A stretch of 64,000 nt of DNA from Aeromicrobium senzhongii (GCF_014334735.1 NZ_CP060587.1:1302001-1366000); one strand, 5' to 3'. Positions 15,882 through 25,329 are shown, numbered from the stretch's first letter. Translations and numbers: made by a program. Notes: a model not told the origin generated them from the letters alone.

Positions 15882-17954
15882 TCAGCCGATTCCGGGGATG
15901 GTCGAGACGAGCAGGTCGATGAGCTTGATGCCGATGAACGGGACGACAAGGCCGCCCAGCCCGAAGATGGTCAGATTGCGGCGCAGGACCGCCGTGGCCG
16001 ACGCGGCGCGGAAGCGCACACCACGCAGGGCCAGGGGGATCAGCGCCACGATGATGAGCGCGTTGAAGATGACGGCCGAGAGGATCGCCGACTCCGCCGT
16101 CGCCAGCCCCATGACGTTGAGGGCCTCCAGTGACGGGTACGCGGCGACGAACATCGCGGGGATGATCGCGAAGTACTTGGCGACGTCGTTGGCGATCGAG
16201 AAGGTGGTCAGCGCACCACGCGTGATCAGCAGCTGCTTGCCGATCTCGACGACGTCGATCAGCTTCGTCGGGTCCGAGTCCAGGTCGACCATGTTGCCGG
16301 CCTCTTTGGCCGCGGCCGTCCCGCTGTTCATCGCCACGCCCACGTCCGCGGCCGCCAGGGCGGGCGCGTCGTTGGTGCCGTCGCCGGTCATCGCGACGAG
16401 GTGGCCCCCGCGTTGCTCTTTGCGGATGTAGGCGAGCTTGTCCTCGGGGGTCGCCTCGGCGAGGAAGTCGTCGACGCCGGCCTCCTTCGAGATCGCCCGG
16501 GCGGTCAGCTCGTTGTCGCCGGTGACCATCACGGTGCGGATGCCCATCGCCCGCAACTCGGCGAACCGGTCGGCCATGCCGGGCTTCACCACGTCCTTGA
16601 GCTGGACGACGCCCAGAACCGTTCCGTGACCGGCGGCGTCCTGCTCCGCGATCACCAGGGGCGTGCCGCCGCCGCGTGCGATGGCGTTGATCGTGTCCGT
16701 GACGTCGTCCGAGGGGGTCTGACCGAGCCACGCGGAGACGGCCGAGCCGGCGCCCTTGCGGATCCGGGTCCCGTCGGCGAGATCGACGCCCGACATGCGC
16801 GTCTGCGCGGTGAACTCGATGAAGTCCGCGCCCGTGGGCAGGTCCGCGTCGCTCGCGCCGCGCTCGAGGGCCAGCTCGACGATCGACCGTCCCTCGGGGG
16901 TCTGGTCGGCCAGGCTGGAGAGCCGGGCGGCGTCACGCATCCGCTCGTCGTCCACGCCCGGAGCGGCGATGAACGCGGTCGCCTGCCGGTTGCCGTAGGT
17001 GATGGTGCCGGTCTTGTCGAGCAGCAAGGTGCTGACGTCTCCGGCGGCCTCGACCGCCCGGCCCGACATCGCGAGCACGTTGACGCGCACCAACCGGTCC
17101 ATCCCGGCGATGCCGATGGCGCTGAGCAGGGCACCGATCGTGGTGGGGATCAGGCAGACCAGCAGCGCGACGAGCACGACGAGCTCCTGCGGGGCACCGG
17201 CGTACGTCGCCATGGGCGCCAGGGTGGCCACGGCGATGAGGAAGACCAGCGTCAGGCTGACCAGCAGGATCGACAGGGCGATCTCGTTGGGAGTCTTGCG
17301 GCGCGACGTCCCCTCGACCAGCGCGATCATCTTGTCCAGGAAGGTCTCGCCCGAGGCCGCGGTGATCCGCACGACGATCCGGTCCGAGAGCACCTTGGTG
17401 CCGCCCGTGACCGAGCTGCGGTCGCCGCCGGCCTCGCGGATCACGGGCGCCGACTCGCCGGTGATCGCCGACTCGTCGACCGAGGCGATGCCCTCGACGA
17501 CGTCGCCGTCGCCGGGGATGACTTCGCCGGCCTCGACGACCACGAGGTCGCCCACGGCCAGTTGCGTCCCCGGCACCAGCGTCTCGGCGCCGTGCTCGTC
17601 CAGGAGCCGGGCTCGGGTGTCGGTGCGGGTGGCCCGCAGGGAGGCCGCCTGGGCCTTGCCGCGGCCCTCGGCGACCGCCTCGGCGAGGTTGCCGAAGATC
17701 ACGGTCAGCCACAGCCAGACAGCCAGGCTGATCGTGAAGACGTCCGGGTCGGCCAGGGCGGCGATCGTCGTGACGACCGAGCCGAGCCAGACCAGGAACA
17801 TCACGGGCGAGCGCACGACGTGACGAGGATCGAGCTTGCGGAGCGCTTCGGGCAGTTGGCGTGCCGCCTGCTTCAGCAGGGACGGGCCGCCGCGTGCGGT
17901 CCCGGCGCCGGTCTCGGTGCCGGGGGTGGTTTCGGTCAGGGTCGTGGTGCTCAT
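15882..17954 (-). CDS. kdpB: Potassium-transporting ATPase catalytic subunit B
   Basis: A 690-residue P-type ATPase. Asp313 in DKTGTIT is the phosphorylated residue; TGES in the actuator domain ([10 protein letters not shown]), [10 protein letters not shown] and [21 protein letters not shown] are intact. It hydrolyses ATP to drive potassium uptake through KdpA at the cytoplasmic membrane. The ATG overlaps the kdpA stop by four bases. Extra Thr/Gly-rich residues precede the first membrane segment, as in other actinobacterial KdpB. Confidence 0.97.
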   Translation of the reverse strand: MSTTTLTETTPGTETGAGTARGGPSLLKQAARQLPEALRKLDPRHVVRSPVMFLVWLGSVVTTIAALADPDVFTISLAVWLWLTVIFGNLAEAVAEGRGKAQAASLRATRTDTRARLLDEHGAETLVPGTQLAVGDLVVVEAGEVIPGDGDVVEGIASVDESAITGESAPVIREAGGDRSSVTGGTKVLSDRIVVRITAASGETFLDKMIALVEGTSRRKTPNEIALSILLVSLTLVFLIAVATLAPMATYAGAPQELVVLVALLVCLIPTTIGALLSAIGIAGMDRLVRVNVLAMSGRAVEAAGDVSTLLLDKTGTITYGNRQATAFIAAPGVDDERMRDAARLSSLADQTPEGRSIVELALERGASDADLPTGADFIEFTAQTRMSGVDLADGTRIRKGAGSAVSAWLGQTPSDDVTDTINAIARGGGTPLVIAEQDAAGHGTVLGVVQLKDVVKPGMADRFAELRAMGIRTVMVTGDNELTARAISKEAGVDDFLAEATPEDKLAYIRKEQRGGHLVAMTGDGTNDAPALAAADVGVAMNSGTAAAKEAGNMVDLDSDPTKLIDVVEIGKQLLITRGALTTFSIANDVAKYFAIIPAMFVAAYPSLEALNVMGLATAESAILSAVIFNALIIVALIPLALRGVRFRAASATAVLRRNLTIFGLGGLVVPFIGIKLIDLLVSTIPGIG

Positions 17955-19609
17955 GCGAGTGCCTCCGCAATCGGTCCGAGGGCGAGCGCGGGGAAGTAGG
18001 TCAGGCCGGTCATGATGACGACGACGCCGACCAGCATCCCCACGAACAGCGGGGTGTGGGTGGGAAGGGTTCCGCTCGTGACGGGGACCTTGCCCTGCCG
18101 GGCGAGGGAGCCGGCCAACAGCAGGACCAGCACGATCGGGATCATGCGCCCCAGCAGCATTGCGAGGGCCAGGGTGATCTGGAAGAAGTCCGAGGTGACG
18201 GTGATGCCGCCGAACGCGCTGCCGTTGTTGTTGGCCGCGGAGGTGTAGGCGTAGAGGACCTCGCTGAACCCGTGGCCGCCCGGATTGCCCATCGCGTCGG
18301 CGGTGCTGCCGCGGCTGATGGCGATGCCCGAGCCGACCAGCACGAGCGCGGGCGTCGTCAGCGTGTACAGCGCCACGTAGGTCATCTGCCGTGCGCCGAG
18401 CTTCTTGCCGAGCAGCTCCGGCGTCCGGCCGACCATCAGGCCGGCGACGAACACCGCCAGGATCGCCATCACGAGGATCCCGTAGATGCCGGCGCCGACG
18501 CCGCCCGGGATCACCTCGCCGAGCATCATGTTGACCAGCACGGTTCCGCCGCCGGCAGGCGTGAGGGAGTCGTGGGAGGCGTTGACCGCGCCGGTCGACG
18601 TGCCCGTGGTGACCACGGCGAACAGCGCCGAGGCCCACTCGCCGAACCGGGTCTCCTTGCCCTCCATGGCCGCGCCGGCCGCCTGGCCGGTCGCCGAGTG
18701 CGCCCCCACCTCGGCCCACGTCGTCACGGCGAGCGAGACCGCCCACAGGGCGACCATCGCGGCCAGGACCGCCAGACCCTGGCGGCGGTTGCCGAGCATC
18801 GTGCCGAGCGTGCGGGTCAGGCTGACCGGCAACAGCAGCATCAGGAAGATCTCGAAGACGTTGGTGAAGGCGGTCGGGTTCTCGAACGGATGGGCCGAGT
18901 TCGCGTTGAAGAACCCGCCTCCGTTGTTGCCGAGCTCCTTGATGGCCTCCTGGCTCGCGACGGGCCCACCGGTCAGCACCTGGGAGTGGCCGGCCAGCGT
19001 GGTCATGGTGGAGTCGCTGAAGCTCTGGACCACGCCGCCGGCGACGAGGACGACCGCACCGACGAACGCGAGCGGCAACAAGATGCGCAGCGTCCCGCGG
19101 GTCAGGTCGACCCAGAAGTTGCCGACGGATCCGTCACGGACGCGGGCGAAGCCGCGGATCAACGCGATCGCGACCGCGATCCCGACGGCCGCCGACAGGA
19201 AGTTCTGGACGGCCAGACCGGCCATCTGGGCGGTGAAGCCCAGGGTGGACTCGCCCGCGTAGGACTGCCAGTTCGTGTTGGTGACGAAGGAGACCGCCGT
19301 GTTGAACGACATCCACAACGGCATCCCGGGCAGGTCCCGGCTCATCGGCAGGGCGGACTGCCCCATCAGGATCGCCATCAGGACGACGATGCTCACCAGC
19401 GAGAACGCGACCACGCTCACGGCGTACGACACCGGGCTCTGCTCGGTCTCGGGATCGACCCCGACGATCCGGTAGAGCCGCCGCTCGACGCGCGAGTGGC
19501 GGGTGCCGGTGAACACGCGCGCCATGTAGTCGCCCACGGGCACGTAGGCGACGGCGAGCAGGGCCAGCAGGAATGCGATCGACAGCAGACCGCCCACGGT
19601 GTCGGACAC
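17951..19609 (-). CDS. kdpA: Potassium-transporting ATPase subunit A
   Basis: A 552-residue polytopic protein, the potassium-selective channel-like subunit. Filter-loop sequences are visible: [14 protein letters not shown] near 105-118, [23 protein letters not shown] near 225-247, TSTGAVNA, and NNNGSAFGG near the C-terminus. It starts with GTG at 19609, whose G is the last base of the kdpF TAG stop, so the two are coupled. Confidence 0.97.
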   Translation of the reverse strand: MSDTVGGLLSIAFLLALLAVAYVPVGDYMARVFTGTRHSRVERRLYRIVGVDPETEQSPVSYAVSVVAFSLVSIVVLMAILMGQSALPMSRDLPGMPLWMSFNTAVSFVTNTNWQSYAGESTLGFTAQMAGLAVQNFLSAAVGIAVAIALIRGFARVRDGSVGNFWVDLTRGTLRILLPLAFVGAVVLVAGGVVQSFSDSTMTTLAGHSQVLTGGPVASQEAIKELGNNGGGFFNANSAHPFENPTAFTNVFEIFLMLLLPVSLTRTLGTMLGNRRQGLAVLAAMVALWAVSLAVTTWAEVGAHSATGQAAGAAMEGKETRFGEWASALFAVVTTGTSTGAVNASHDSLTPAGGGTVLVNMMLGEVIPGGVGAGIYGILVMAILAVFVAGLMVGRTPELLGKKLGARQMTYVALYTLTTPALVLVGSGIAISRGSTADAMGNPGGHGFSEVLYAYTSAANNNGSAFGGITVTSDFFQITLALAMLLGRMIPIVLVLLLAGSLARQGKVPVTSGTLPTHTPLFVGMLVGVVVIMTGLTYFPALALGPIAEALA

Positions 19610-19698
19610 TAGAAACGCTCCGGGAAGATCAGGGCCACCAGCAGGTAGGCCGCCACGGCGACGACGACGGCGATCAACAGACCGCTCTCAGGACTCAT
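19609..19698 (-). CDS. kdpF: Small Kdp subunit KdpF
   Basis: A 29-residue single-membrane-segment peptide, MSPESGLLIAVVVAVAAYLL followed by VALIFPERF. The LIFPE-F ending is the KdpF signature. It stabilises the KdpABC complex in the membrane. It is too short for routine gene callers. Its stop shares a base with the kdpA GTG. Confidence 0.9.
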   Translation of the reverse strand: MSPESGLLIAVVVAVAAYLLVALIFPERF

Positions 19699-19736
19699 GA
19701 GCCCAGCGAAGACCCGTTCGACGGTCCAGGCGCCCG

Positions 19737-19780
19737 TCTTGACGCGATCTTGACGTCGGTTCGCGCTGATTTGGCGCCAA
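19737..19780 (-). promoter_or_regulatory. Putative KdpE site upstream of kdpFABCDE
   Basis: Two exact copies of TCTTGACG (19737-19744 and 19748-19755, plus-strand sense) with an 11-base period, the spacing expected for an OmpR-family dimer, lie 39 bases upstream of kdpF. A perfect palindrome TTGGCGCCAA (19771-19780) lies next to them. No clear -10/-35 pair was identified. Confidence 0.5.
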
Positions 19781-19810
19781 GGTCGCTCGGCGTTTCACGG
19801 CGCTGAGAGG

Positions 19811-20425
19811 ATGACTGGCGTGTACGTGAAGATCTGCGGCCTGCGCACGGCCGAGCACGCCCGGGTCGCCGTCGAGGCCGGGGCCGGTGCCGTCGGCGTG
19901 GTGATGAACCGGACCAGCTCGCGGCGCGCGACCGCGGACGAGGCGCGCGAGGTCGTCGCGGCGGCCCGGGGGAGTGCGGACACCGTCCTGGTCGTCAACG
20001 ACATGCCCGCGGGGCAGGCGGCGCGAACGGCTCGCGACCTCGGGTTCGACGTCCTGCAGCTGCACGGTCCGGCCTACGACGAGGCCGGCTTCCGCGAGGC
20101 GGCGGCGATCGTGCCGCGGGTCTGGAGGGCCACGTCGCTGGACCTCGATCCGCCGCTCGAGGTGGGGGCGTGGGGCGAGGAGCGCCTGCTGCTGGACGCG
20201 CCGAAGCCCGGGTCGGGCCAGACGTGGGACCTGTCCGACCTCGCCGATCGGGCTCCGGACGGCGAGTGGCTCCTCGCCGGCGGGCTGTCCGCGGCGAACG
20301 TCGCGGAGGCCGCCGTCACCGTCCGCCCGTGGGGCGTCGACGTCTCGAGCGGGGTCGAGGTCGCACCGGGCGAGAAGTCGGCAGAGCTGATCCGATCGTT
20401 CGTCGCCGCGGCCCTGGCGCGCTGA
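19811..20425 (+). CDS. trpF: Phosphoribosylanthranilate isomerase
   Basis: About 204 residues forming a TIM barrel. KICGLR near the N-terminus with the catalytic Cys, LQLHG, LLDAPKPGSGQTWDLS, LLAGGLSAANV and VDVSSGVE are all present. It isomerises N-(5-phosphoribosyl)anthranilate in tryptophan synthesis. No other trp gene is in the window. A GAGAGG ribosome site ends directly before the ATG at 19811, so translation may really begin at GTG 19820 (nine bases further), which removes three residues. Confidence 0.93.
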   Translation: MTGVYVKICGLRTAEHARVAVEAGAGAVGVVMNRTSSRRATADEAREVVAAARGSADTVLVVNDMPAGQAARTARDLGFDVLQLHGPAYDEAGFREAAAIVPRVWRATSLDLDPPLEVGAWGEERLLLDAPKPGSGQTWDLSDLADRAPDGEWLLAGGLSAANVAEAAVTVRPWGVDVSSGVEVAPGEKSAELIRSFVAAALAR

Positions 20426-20465
20426 CGACTCGGCGCGGAGGCTGGGCGCTGCCGCCCGGATCGGC

Positions 20466-20494
20466 TACGGTGTTCATCGATGAACGTCGATGAA
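20466..20494 (+). promoter_or_regulatory. Promoter and ArsR-type operator of the arsenic genes
   Basis: TACGGT (20466-20471) is a likely -10 box. Immediately after it lies the perfect 12-base palindrome TTCATCGATGAA (20473-20484) followed by a second half-site CGATGAA (20488-20494). Short palindromes of this kind at the transcription start are typical of ArsR-family repressors. No arsR gene is in the window. Confidence 0.6.
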
Positions 20495-20505
20495 TGGGAG
20501 GGCCC

Positions 20506-21591
20506 GTGAGCCCCCGACCCGCCGCCCCCACCGCGCAGCCGGACGTCCTGCGCCGGCTCTCGCGGCTCGACCGCTTCCTGCCCGTCTGGATCCTGCTCGC
20601 GATGGCCGCCGGACTCGTGCTCGGCCGCACCGTCGACGGACTGGCCGAGGCGCTCGACGCGGTGAAGATCGGCTCGGTGTCGTTGCCGATCGCCGTCGGA
20701 CTGCTCGTGATGATGTACCCCGTGCTGGCCAAGGTCCGCTACGACGAGACGCGCCGGGTGACGGGCGACCGCAGGCTGATGGGCGCGTCCCTCGTCCTGA
20801 ACTGGGTCGTCGGTCCGGCGCTGATGTTCGCGCTGGCGTGGCTGTTCCTGCCCGATCTGCCCGAGCTGCGCACCGGCCTGATCATCGTCGGCCTCGCGCG
20901 GTGCATCGCCATGGTCCTGATCTGGAACGACCTGGCCTGCGGCGACCGCGAGGCCGCCGCGGTCCTGGTGGCGATCAACTCCGTCTTCCAGGTGGTCGCG
21001 TTCGCGGGCCTGGGGTGGTTCTACCTGCAGGTCCTGCCCGGCTGGCTGGGCCTGGAGACGACCAGCGCCGAGTTCTCCGTCTGGACGATCACCGCCAGCG
21101 TGCTGGTGTTCCTCGGGATCCCGCTCGTGGCGGGCTTCCTGACCCGGACGCTGGGGGAGCGGGCCAAGGGCCGTGACTGGTACGAGGGGACGTTCCTGCC
21201 CAGGCTCGGGCCGTGGGCGCTCTACGGCCTGCTGTTCACGATCGTCGTGATGTTCGCGCTCCAGGGCGACGCGATCGTCAGCCGGCCCTGGGACGTCGTC
21301 CGCGTGTCCCTGCCGCTGCTGGCGTACTTCACGATCACCTTCGGGCTGGGCCTGTGGCTCGGCCGCCGGCTGCGCCTGGGCTACGCCCGGACCGCGACCC
21401 TCGCGTTCACCGCGGCGGGCAACAACTTCGAGCTCGCGATCGCCGTGTCCATCGCGACGTTCGGTGTCACGTCCGGTCAGGCTCTCGCCGGGGTGATCGG
21501 GCCGCTGATCGAGGTGCCCGTGCTGGTCGCCCTGGTCTACGTGTCCTTGTGGGCACGCCGCTACTTCGCCCCGACCGAGGAGACCCCATGA
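20506..21591 (+). CDS. ACR3-family arsenite efflux transporter
   Basis: From GTG 20506 it has 361 residues and about ten membrane segments. The ACR3 hallmark Cys is Cys133 in GLARCIAMVLIWNDLACGD, with Cys145 close by; AAGNNFELAIAVSIATFG and GVIGPLIEVPVLV are the other family blocks. It exports arsenite (and perhaps antimonite) across the cytoplasmic membrane. GGGAGG overlaps the region between the alternative ATG 20494 and GTG 20506; spacing is short for the GTG, so ATG 20494 remains possible. Its stop overlaps the ArsC start by three bases. Confidence 0.93.
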   Translation: MSPRPAAPTAQPDVLRRLSRLDRFLPVWILLAMAAGLVLGRTVDGLAEALDAVKIGSVSLPIAVGLLVMMYPVLAKVRYDETRRVTGDRRLMGASLVLNWVVGPALMFALAWLFLPDLPELRTGLIIVGLARCIAMVLIWNDLACGDREAAAVLVAINSVFQVVAFAGLGWFYLQVLPGWLGLETTSAEFSVWTITASVLVFLGIPLVAGFLTRTLGERAKGRDWYEGTFLPRLGPWALYGLLFTIVVMFALQGDAIVSRPWDVVRVSLPLLAYFTITFGLGLWLGRRLRLGYARTATLAFTAAGNNFELAIAVSIATFGVTSGQALAGVIGPLIEVPVLVALVYVSLWARRYFAPTEETP

Positions 21592-22757
21592 GCACGATCC
21601 CCACCGTCCTGTTCGTCTGCGTGCACAACGCCGGCCGCTCCCAGATGGCTGCGGGCTACCTGCGCCACCTCGCAGGCGACCGCGTCGAGGTGCTCTCGGC
21701 GGGATCCATGCCCGGCGACAGCATCAACCCGGTGGCTGTGGCGGCGATGGCCGAGGAGGGCATCGACATCGCGGGTCGGCAGCCCCGGAAGCTGACCGAC
21801 GACACCGTCCGCGAGTCCGACGTCGTCATCACGATGGGCTGCGGCGACGCGTGCCCGTACTTCCCCGGCAAGCGGTACGAGGACTGGGTGCTCGACGATC
21901 CGGCCGGGCAGCCGATCGAGGCCGTCCGTCCGGTGCGTGACGAGATCCGTCGCAGGGTGGAGGACCTCCTCGTCTCGCTCGGCGTGCCGATCACCCGCGA
22001 GCTGACGCGTCCCGACGGGATGACGATCGCGTTCCACGAGTGGAACCGCGACGTCGAGACCCCTCCGGTCGTGCTGCAGCACGGCTACGTCGCCTCGACC
22101 GAGACCAACTGGGTCGGCCCCGGCGTGGTCGACGCGCTGGTGGCTGGCGGCCACCGCGTGATCGGGGTCGACGCCCGCGGCCACGGCCGGTCGGGCCAGT
22201 CGGCCGACCGTGCGCTGTTCGGCGAGCCGACCATGGCGCGCGACCTGTCCGCCGTCATGGACGAGCTGGACGTGCGCGAGTACCAGCTGGTCGGGTACTC
22301 GATGGGCGCCGTCGTCTCGCTGCTCGTGGCCGCCGCCGACCCGCGGGTCACACGCCTGGTCGTCGGGGGAGTGGGTTCGGCGGTCGTCGAGCTCGGCGGT
22401 GTCGACACGCGGATGGTGGACGGTGATCTCCTCGTCGGAGCGCTGCTCGCGGAGGGCGATCTCTCGGAGTACCCCGCCGGTGCCAGGTTGTTCCGTCAGC
22501 TGGCCGACGTCATGGGATCGCACCGGCCGTCGCTCGCCGCGCAGGCGCAGGCGCTGCACGCCGGCCCCACCGATCTGGCCAGCGTCACCGTGCCGACCCT
22601 GGTGCTGGCCGGGCGCGACGACGTCCTGGCCGCGAAGCCCGAGGTCCTCGCGGACGCGCTTCCGGACGGGCGCCTGCGCGTCGTCGACGGGGACCACCTC
22701 GGCGCCGTCTCCGATCCGGAGTTCATCGAGGCGCTCACCACGTTTCTGGCGGGCTGA
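21588..22757 (+). CDS. Arsenate reductase fused to an alpha/beta hydrolase
   Basis: A single 389-codon frame holds two complete domains. Residues 1-133 are an ArsC of the low-molecular-weight phosphatase type: CX5R loop Cys11-Arg17 in CVHNAGRSQMAAG and the redox pair Cys85/Cys89 in GCGDACPYFPGKRYEDW. Residues 134-389 are an alpha/beta hydrolase: VVLQHGY with His165, DARGHGRSG, nucleophile Ser238 in GYSMG, GRDD and GDHLG. ArsC would reduce arsenate for export by the coupled ACR3 pump; the hydrolase substrate is unknown. The junction falls at the normal C-terminus of ArsC. There is no stop or strong internal ribosome site, though a GTG at the junction (VPITREL) could start a separate hydrolase. 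Confidence 0.82.
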   Translation: MSTIPTVLFVCVHNAGRSQMAAGYLRHLAGDRVEVLSAGSMPGDSINPVAVAAMAEEGIDIAGRQPRKLTDDTVRESDVVITMGCGDACPYFPGKRYEDWVLDDPAGQPIEAVRPVRDEIRRRVEDLLVSLGVPITRELTRPDGMTIAFHEWNRDVETPPVVLQHGYVASTETNWVGPGVVDALVAGGHRVIGVDARGHGRSGQSADRALFGEPTMARDLSAVMDELDVREYQLVGYSMGAVVSLLVAAADPRVTRLVVGGVGSAVVELGGVDTRMVDGDLLVGALLAEGDLSEYPAGARLFRQLADVMGSHRPSLAAQAQALHAGPTDLASVTVPTLVLAGRDDVLAAKPEVLADALPDGRLRVVDGDHLGAVSDPEFIEALTTFLAG

Positions 22758-22781
22758 GTCCGGGCGCGCTGAGTCCTCGAC

Positions 22782-23240
22782 TCAGTGCGGGCGCCAGGCC
22801 TCGTCGTCCTCGGTGCGCTTGAGCACCGACGACGGCAGCTCGCCCGCGGCCAGCTGTGCGATGGTGACCGTCTCCAGGACCTCGCGCAGCGCGTCGCGGG
22901 CGGCGATCCACACGGGCTTGAGGACCTCGGCGCGGCCGTTGTAGGCGACCGACTCGGGCCGGACCCCGTAGACCGACACGAGCGGACCGTCGACGGCACG
23001 GATCACGTCGGCGATGGTCACGGCGTACGCCGGCCTCGCCATCCGCCAGCCGCCGGACTGACCGCGCTGGGACAGCAGGATGCCCGCCTTGCGCAGGTCG
23101 CCGAGGATCGACTGGAGGAAGCCGTGGGGGATGTCCTGACGCTTGCCCAGCTCGTCGGCGGTGATGGCTCGATCCCCCGGCTCGGCCGCCAGCTCGATCA
23201 GGGCACGCAGCGCATAGTCGGACTTCGTCGAGACTCTCAC
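22782..23240 (-). CDS. Rrf2-family transcriptional regulator without cysteines
   Basis: A 152-residue protein with the Rrf2 winged helix: STKSDYALRALIELA at the N-terminus, a recognition region GFLQSILGDLRKAGILLSQRG and the wing QSGGWRMARP. It has no cysteine, so it cannot hold the iron-sulfur cluster of IscR, NsrR or RsrR by Cys ligands. The target is unknown. It is divergent from the asparaginase gene with 50 bases between starts; GAGACT six bases before the GTG start is a weak leaderless -10 box. Confidence 0.85.
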   Translation of the reverse strand: MRVSTKSDYALRALIELAAEPGDRAITADELGKRQDIPHGFLQSILGDLRKAGILLSQRGQSGGWRMARPAYAVTIADVIRAVDGPLVSVYGVRPESVAYNGRAEVLKPVWIAARDALREVLETVTIAQLAAGELPSSVLKRTEDDEAWRPH

Positions 23241-23278
23241 GGGGTCAGTCTCGCAAAGCCGAACCGTCAGGTCGCGAC

Positions 23279-23284
23279 TATCCT
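23279..23284 (+). promoter_or_regulatory. Leaderless -10 box for the asparaginase gene
   Basis: TATCCT followed by six bases and then GTG at 23291. Confidence 0.55.
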
Positions 23285-23290
23285 CCCAGT

Positions 23291-24298
23291 GTGACGGTGC
23301 GCGACGCTTCCCCGACCGATGTCTCGACCGGGGCCTCGGCCCCGCTGGCGCACGTGGTGAGGGGTGACCTGGTCGAGTCGGTCCACCTGGGCCACCTCTC
23401 CGCGATCGATGCTGAGGGCGCGTCCGTGCTCGCGGTCGGGGACCCCGAGGTGACGATGTGGCCCCGCTCGAGTGTCAAGCCGCTCCAGGCCGTCGCCATG
23501 CTGCGCCACGGCCTGGACCTGCCGGATCGACTGCTCGCCCTGGCATCGGCCAGTCACAACGGCGAGCCGGACCACATCGCCGGGGCCCTGGAGATCCTCG
23601 CGCGCGCCGGCCAGACCGAGTCGGCGCTGCGGAACACTCCCGACCTGCCGTGGGGGAGCACCGCCATGCGCGACTGGCTGGCCGCCGGGCAGGGCGCCGA
23701 GCAGATCAGCCAGAACTGCTCGGGCAAGCACGCCGCCATGCTGCTGACGTGCGTCACGGCGGGATGGGACACGGCCACCTACCTGGCGCCGGACCACCCG
23801 CTGCAGGTGGCGATCCGCGAGACGATCGAGGAGTTCACGGGCGTCCCGATCGCCACGGAGACCGTCGACGGCTGCGGTGCGCCGCTGTTCGCGACCACGG
23901 TCACCGGACTGGCTCGTGCCTTCGCCCGGATCGCGTCCGCGCCGACCCGCGACCCCGAGTCCCCGGAGGCGCGCGTCGCGCGGGCGATGGCCGCCTTCCC
24001 GCAGATGGTGGCCGGCGGTCAGCGGCCCACGACGACGCTCATGCGGGCGGTGCCCGGCCTGGTCGCCAAGGACGGCGCGGACGGTGTCTTCGCGGCCGGC
24101 CTCCCCGACGGACGGGCCGCCGCGTTCAAGGTGCTCGACGGCGCGGAGCGGCCGCTGGCCCCGGTGCTGGTCGCGGCCCTGGACGCGCTCGGCGCCTTCA
24201 CCGGCGACGACGTCGACCAGGCCGCGGTCGCTGCCCTGCGCGAGCGCGCCGTGCTGGGTGCCGGCGAGCCCGTCGGATCGGTCCGCCCCGCGTTCTGA
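23291..24298 (+). CDS. Asparaginase, type II/thermolabile family
   Basis: A 335-residue protein of the asparaginase family found in Rhizobium and actinobacteria, unrelated to the E. coli AnsA/AnsB fold. Family motifs are RSSVKPLQAVAM (about 59-70), ASASHNGEPDHI, NCSGKHAAMLLTC, and DGCGAPLFA. The SS-K and SHxGE/NCSGKH elements form the active site in characterised members. It would deamidate L-asparagine to aspartate and ammonia in the cytoplasm. No signal peptide is seen. GTG start chosen from the leaderless promoter. Confidence 0.88.
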   Translation: MTVRDASPTDVSTGASAPLAHVVRGDLVESVHLGHLSAIDAEGASVLAVGDPEVTMWPRSSVKPLQAVAMLRHGLDLPDRLLALASASHNGEPDHIAGALEILARAGQTESALRNTPDLPWGSTAMRDWLAAGQGAEQISQNCSGKHAAMLLTCVTAGWDTATYLAPDHPLQVAIRETIEEFTGVPIATETVDGCGAPLFATTVTGLARAFARIASAPTRDPESPEARVARAMAAFPQMVAGGQRPTTTLMRAVPGLVAKDGADGVFAAGLPDGRAAAFKVLDGAERPLAPVLVAALDALGAFTGDDVDQAAVAALRERAVLGAGEPVGSVRPAF

Positions 24299-24299
24299 C

Positions 24300-24479
24300 T
24301 CAGGCCGAGTGGTCGCGCACCCACGCCATGACGGTGGGGTCGCAAGTCGTGAACCGCTCGACCTCCTCGCCGCCGTCGCAGCGGCACAGCACGACCTCGG
24401 CGCGGCCGGAGGACTGTTCGACCAGCCGGCACGTCCCGCCGTGCGCCGTCCAGCGGTCGAGCCGTTCGAGCGGGGTCAT
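24300..24479 (-). CDS. Short conserved-looking hypothetical protein
   Basis: A 59-residue protein, MTPLERLDRWTAHGGTCRLV..., containing LCRCDGGEEVERF, a pattern I associate with short uncharacterised actinobacterial proteins. It has three Cys residues but no clear metal motif. CATGAT lies six bases before the ATG (24486-24491), supporting a leaderless transcript. It converges with the asparaginase gene, one base apart. No function can be assigned. Confidence 0.65.
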   Translation of the reverse strand: MTPLERLDRWTAHGGTCRLVEQSSGRAEVVLCRCDGGEEVERFTTCDPTVMAWVRDHSA

Positions 24480-24485
24480 GCCCCC

Positions 24486-24491
24486 ATCATG
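24486..24491 (-). promoter_or_regulatory. Leaderless -10 box for the 59-residue protein
   Basis: CATGAT (minus strand) followed by six bases and then ATG at 24479; the first base differs from TANNNT. Confidence 0.4.
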
Positions 24492-24517
24492 GCTGCCGGG
24501 CGCCCCCGTGGCCGGTC

Positions 24518-25204
24518 TCAGAGCGACCCGACGGCCTTGTCGACGACGTGACCGTCGATGTAGACGATGTCGACGGACTTCCTGGGCCGCTGGCACACGC
24601 GGTACACGCCGAGATCCATGAGCGCCTCGCCGCCGTACTCGGCGATCAGCACGTCGAATGCCGCGATGGTCTCCGCGTCGCCCTCCTCAACCGCGAACTC
24701 GCGCCACTGCGCCAGCGACGTGGGGCCGACGATGTCGCTGAGGAGGTCGCCGGAGTGGCGCAGCTTCTTCGCCACCGTCGCGAAGGCATCGCCGGCGCGG
24801 GGCGCGGGACTGACCTTGATGGAGCGGTAGTCGGCCAAGGTGGCGCACCGGCCCTGCTCGACCTTCAGCGTCTGACGGGCGACCGCCGCGCGCTTCTTGC
24901 CCTTGAACCGGTACGTGACCTTCGTCGTCACGCGGTACGTACCCGGCTTCAGCTTCGCCGACGAGCGGTTCTTCGTCACCACGCGCTTGCCCTGGCGGAC
25001 CGTCATCGTCCGCTTGAGGATCGTGACCTTCTTCGCCTTCTTGACCGCCGGCTTCACGGCGGCGGTGCCCACCCAGTCGATCGACTGCGTGGCGATCCTC
25101 TTGATCGTCAGCGGCTTCGAGGCCGCCTGGGCCGGAGCGGCGACGAGCGTCGACCCGAGGGCGACGGCGAGGGCGGTCAGCAGACCGAGGAGCATGCGGC
25201 GCAT
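24518..25204 (-). CDS. Secreted hypothetical protein
   Basis: A 228-residue protein with a Sec signal peptide: RR at 2-3, hydrophobic core 5-20, cleavage probably after APAQA near residue 27. The mature part is unusually rich in lysine and arginine (several KK and KGKK runs in residues 50-110), with two Cys residues far apart. GGAAGG precedes the ATG by seven bases. No domain is recognised. Confidence 0.75.
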   Translation of the reverse strand: MRRMLLGLLTALAVALGSTLVAAPAQAASKPLTIKRIATQSIDWVGTAAVKPAVKKAKKVTILKRTMTVRQGKRVVTKNRSSAKLKPGTYRVTTKVTYRFKGKKRAAVARQTLKVEQGRCATLADYRSIKVSPAPRAGDAFATVAKKLRHSGDLLSDIVGPTSLAQWREFAVEEGDAETIAAFDVLIAEYGGEALMDLGVYRVCQRPRKSVDIVYIDGHVVDKAVGSL

Positions 25205-25329
25205 GGGGTGCCTTCCAGGACACGGAGGAGTCTCATGATGCTACGTACGCGATCGGGTTCGTGGGACTGGAACGCCGGAATCGGCGTGGTGCGCCACGAC
25301 CGAGCCGCCGGCCCGCCCCACGGCCTCGG

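Noticed and set aside
19699..19810. c-di-AMP (ydaO-type) riboswitch before kdpF
   Set aside because: The gap is only about 110 bases and shows repeats rather than the conserved riboswitch core.
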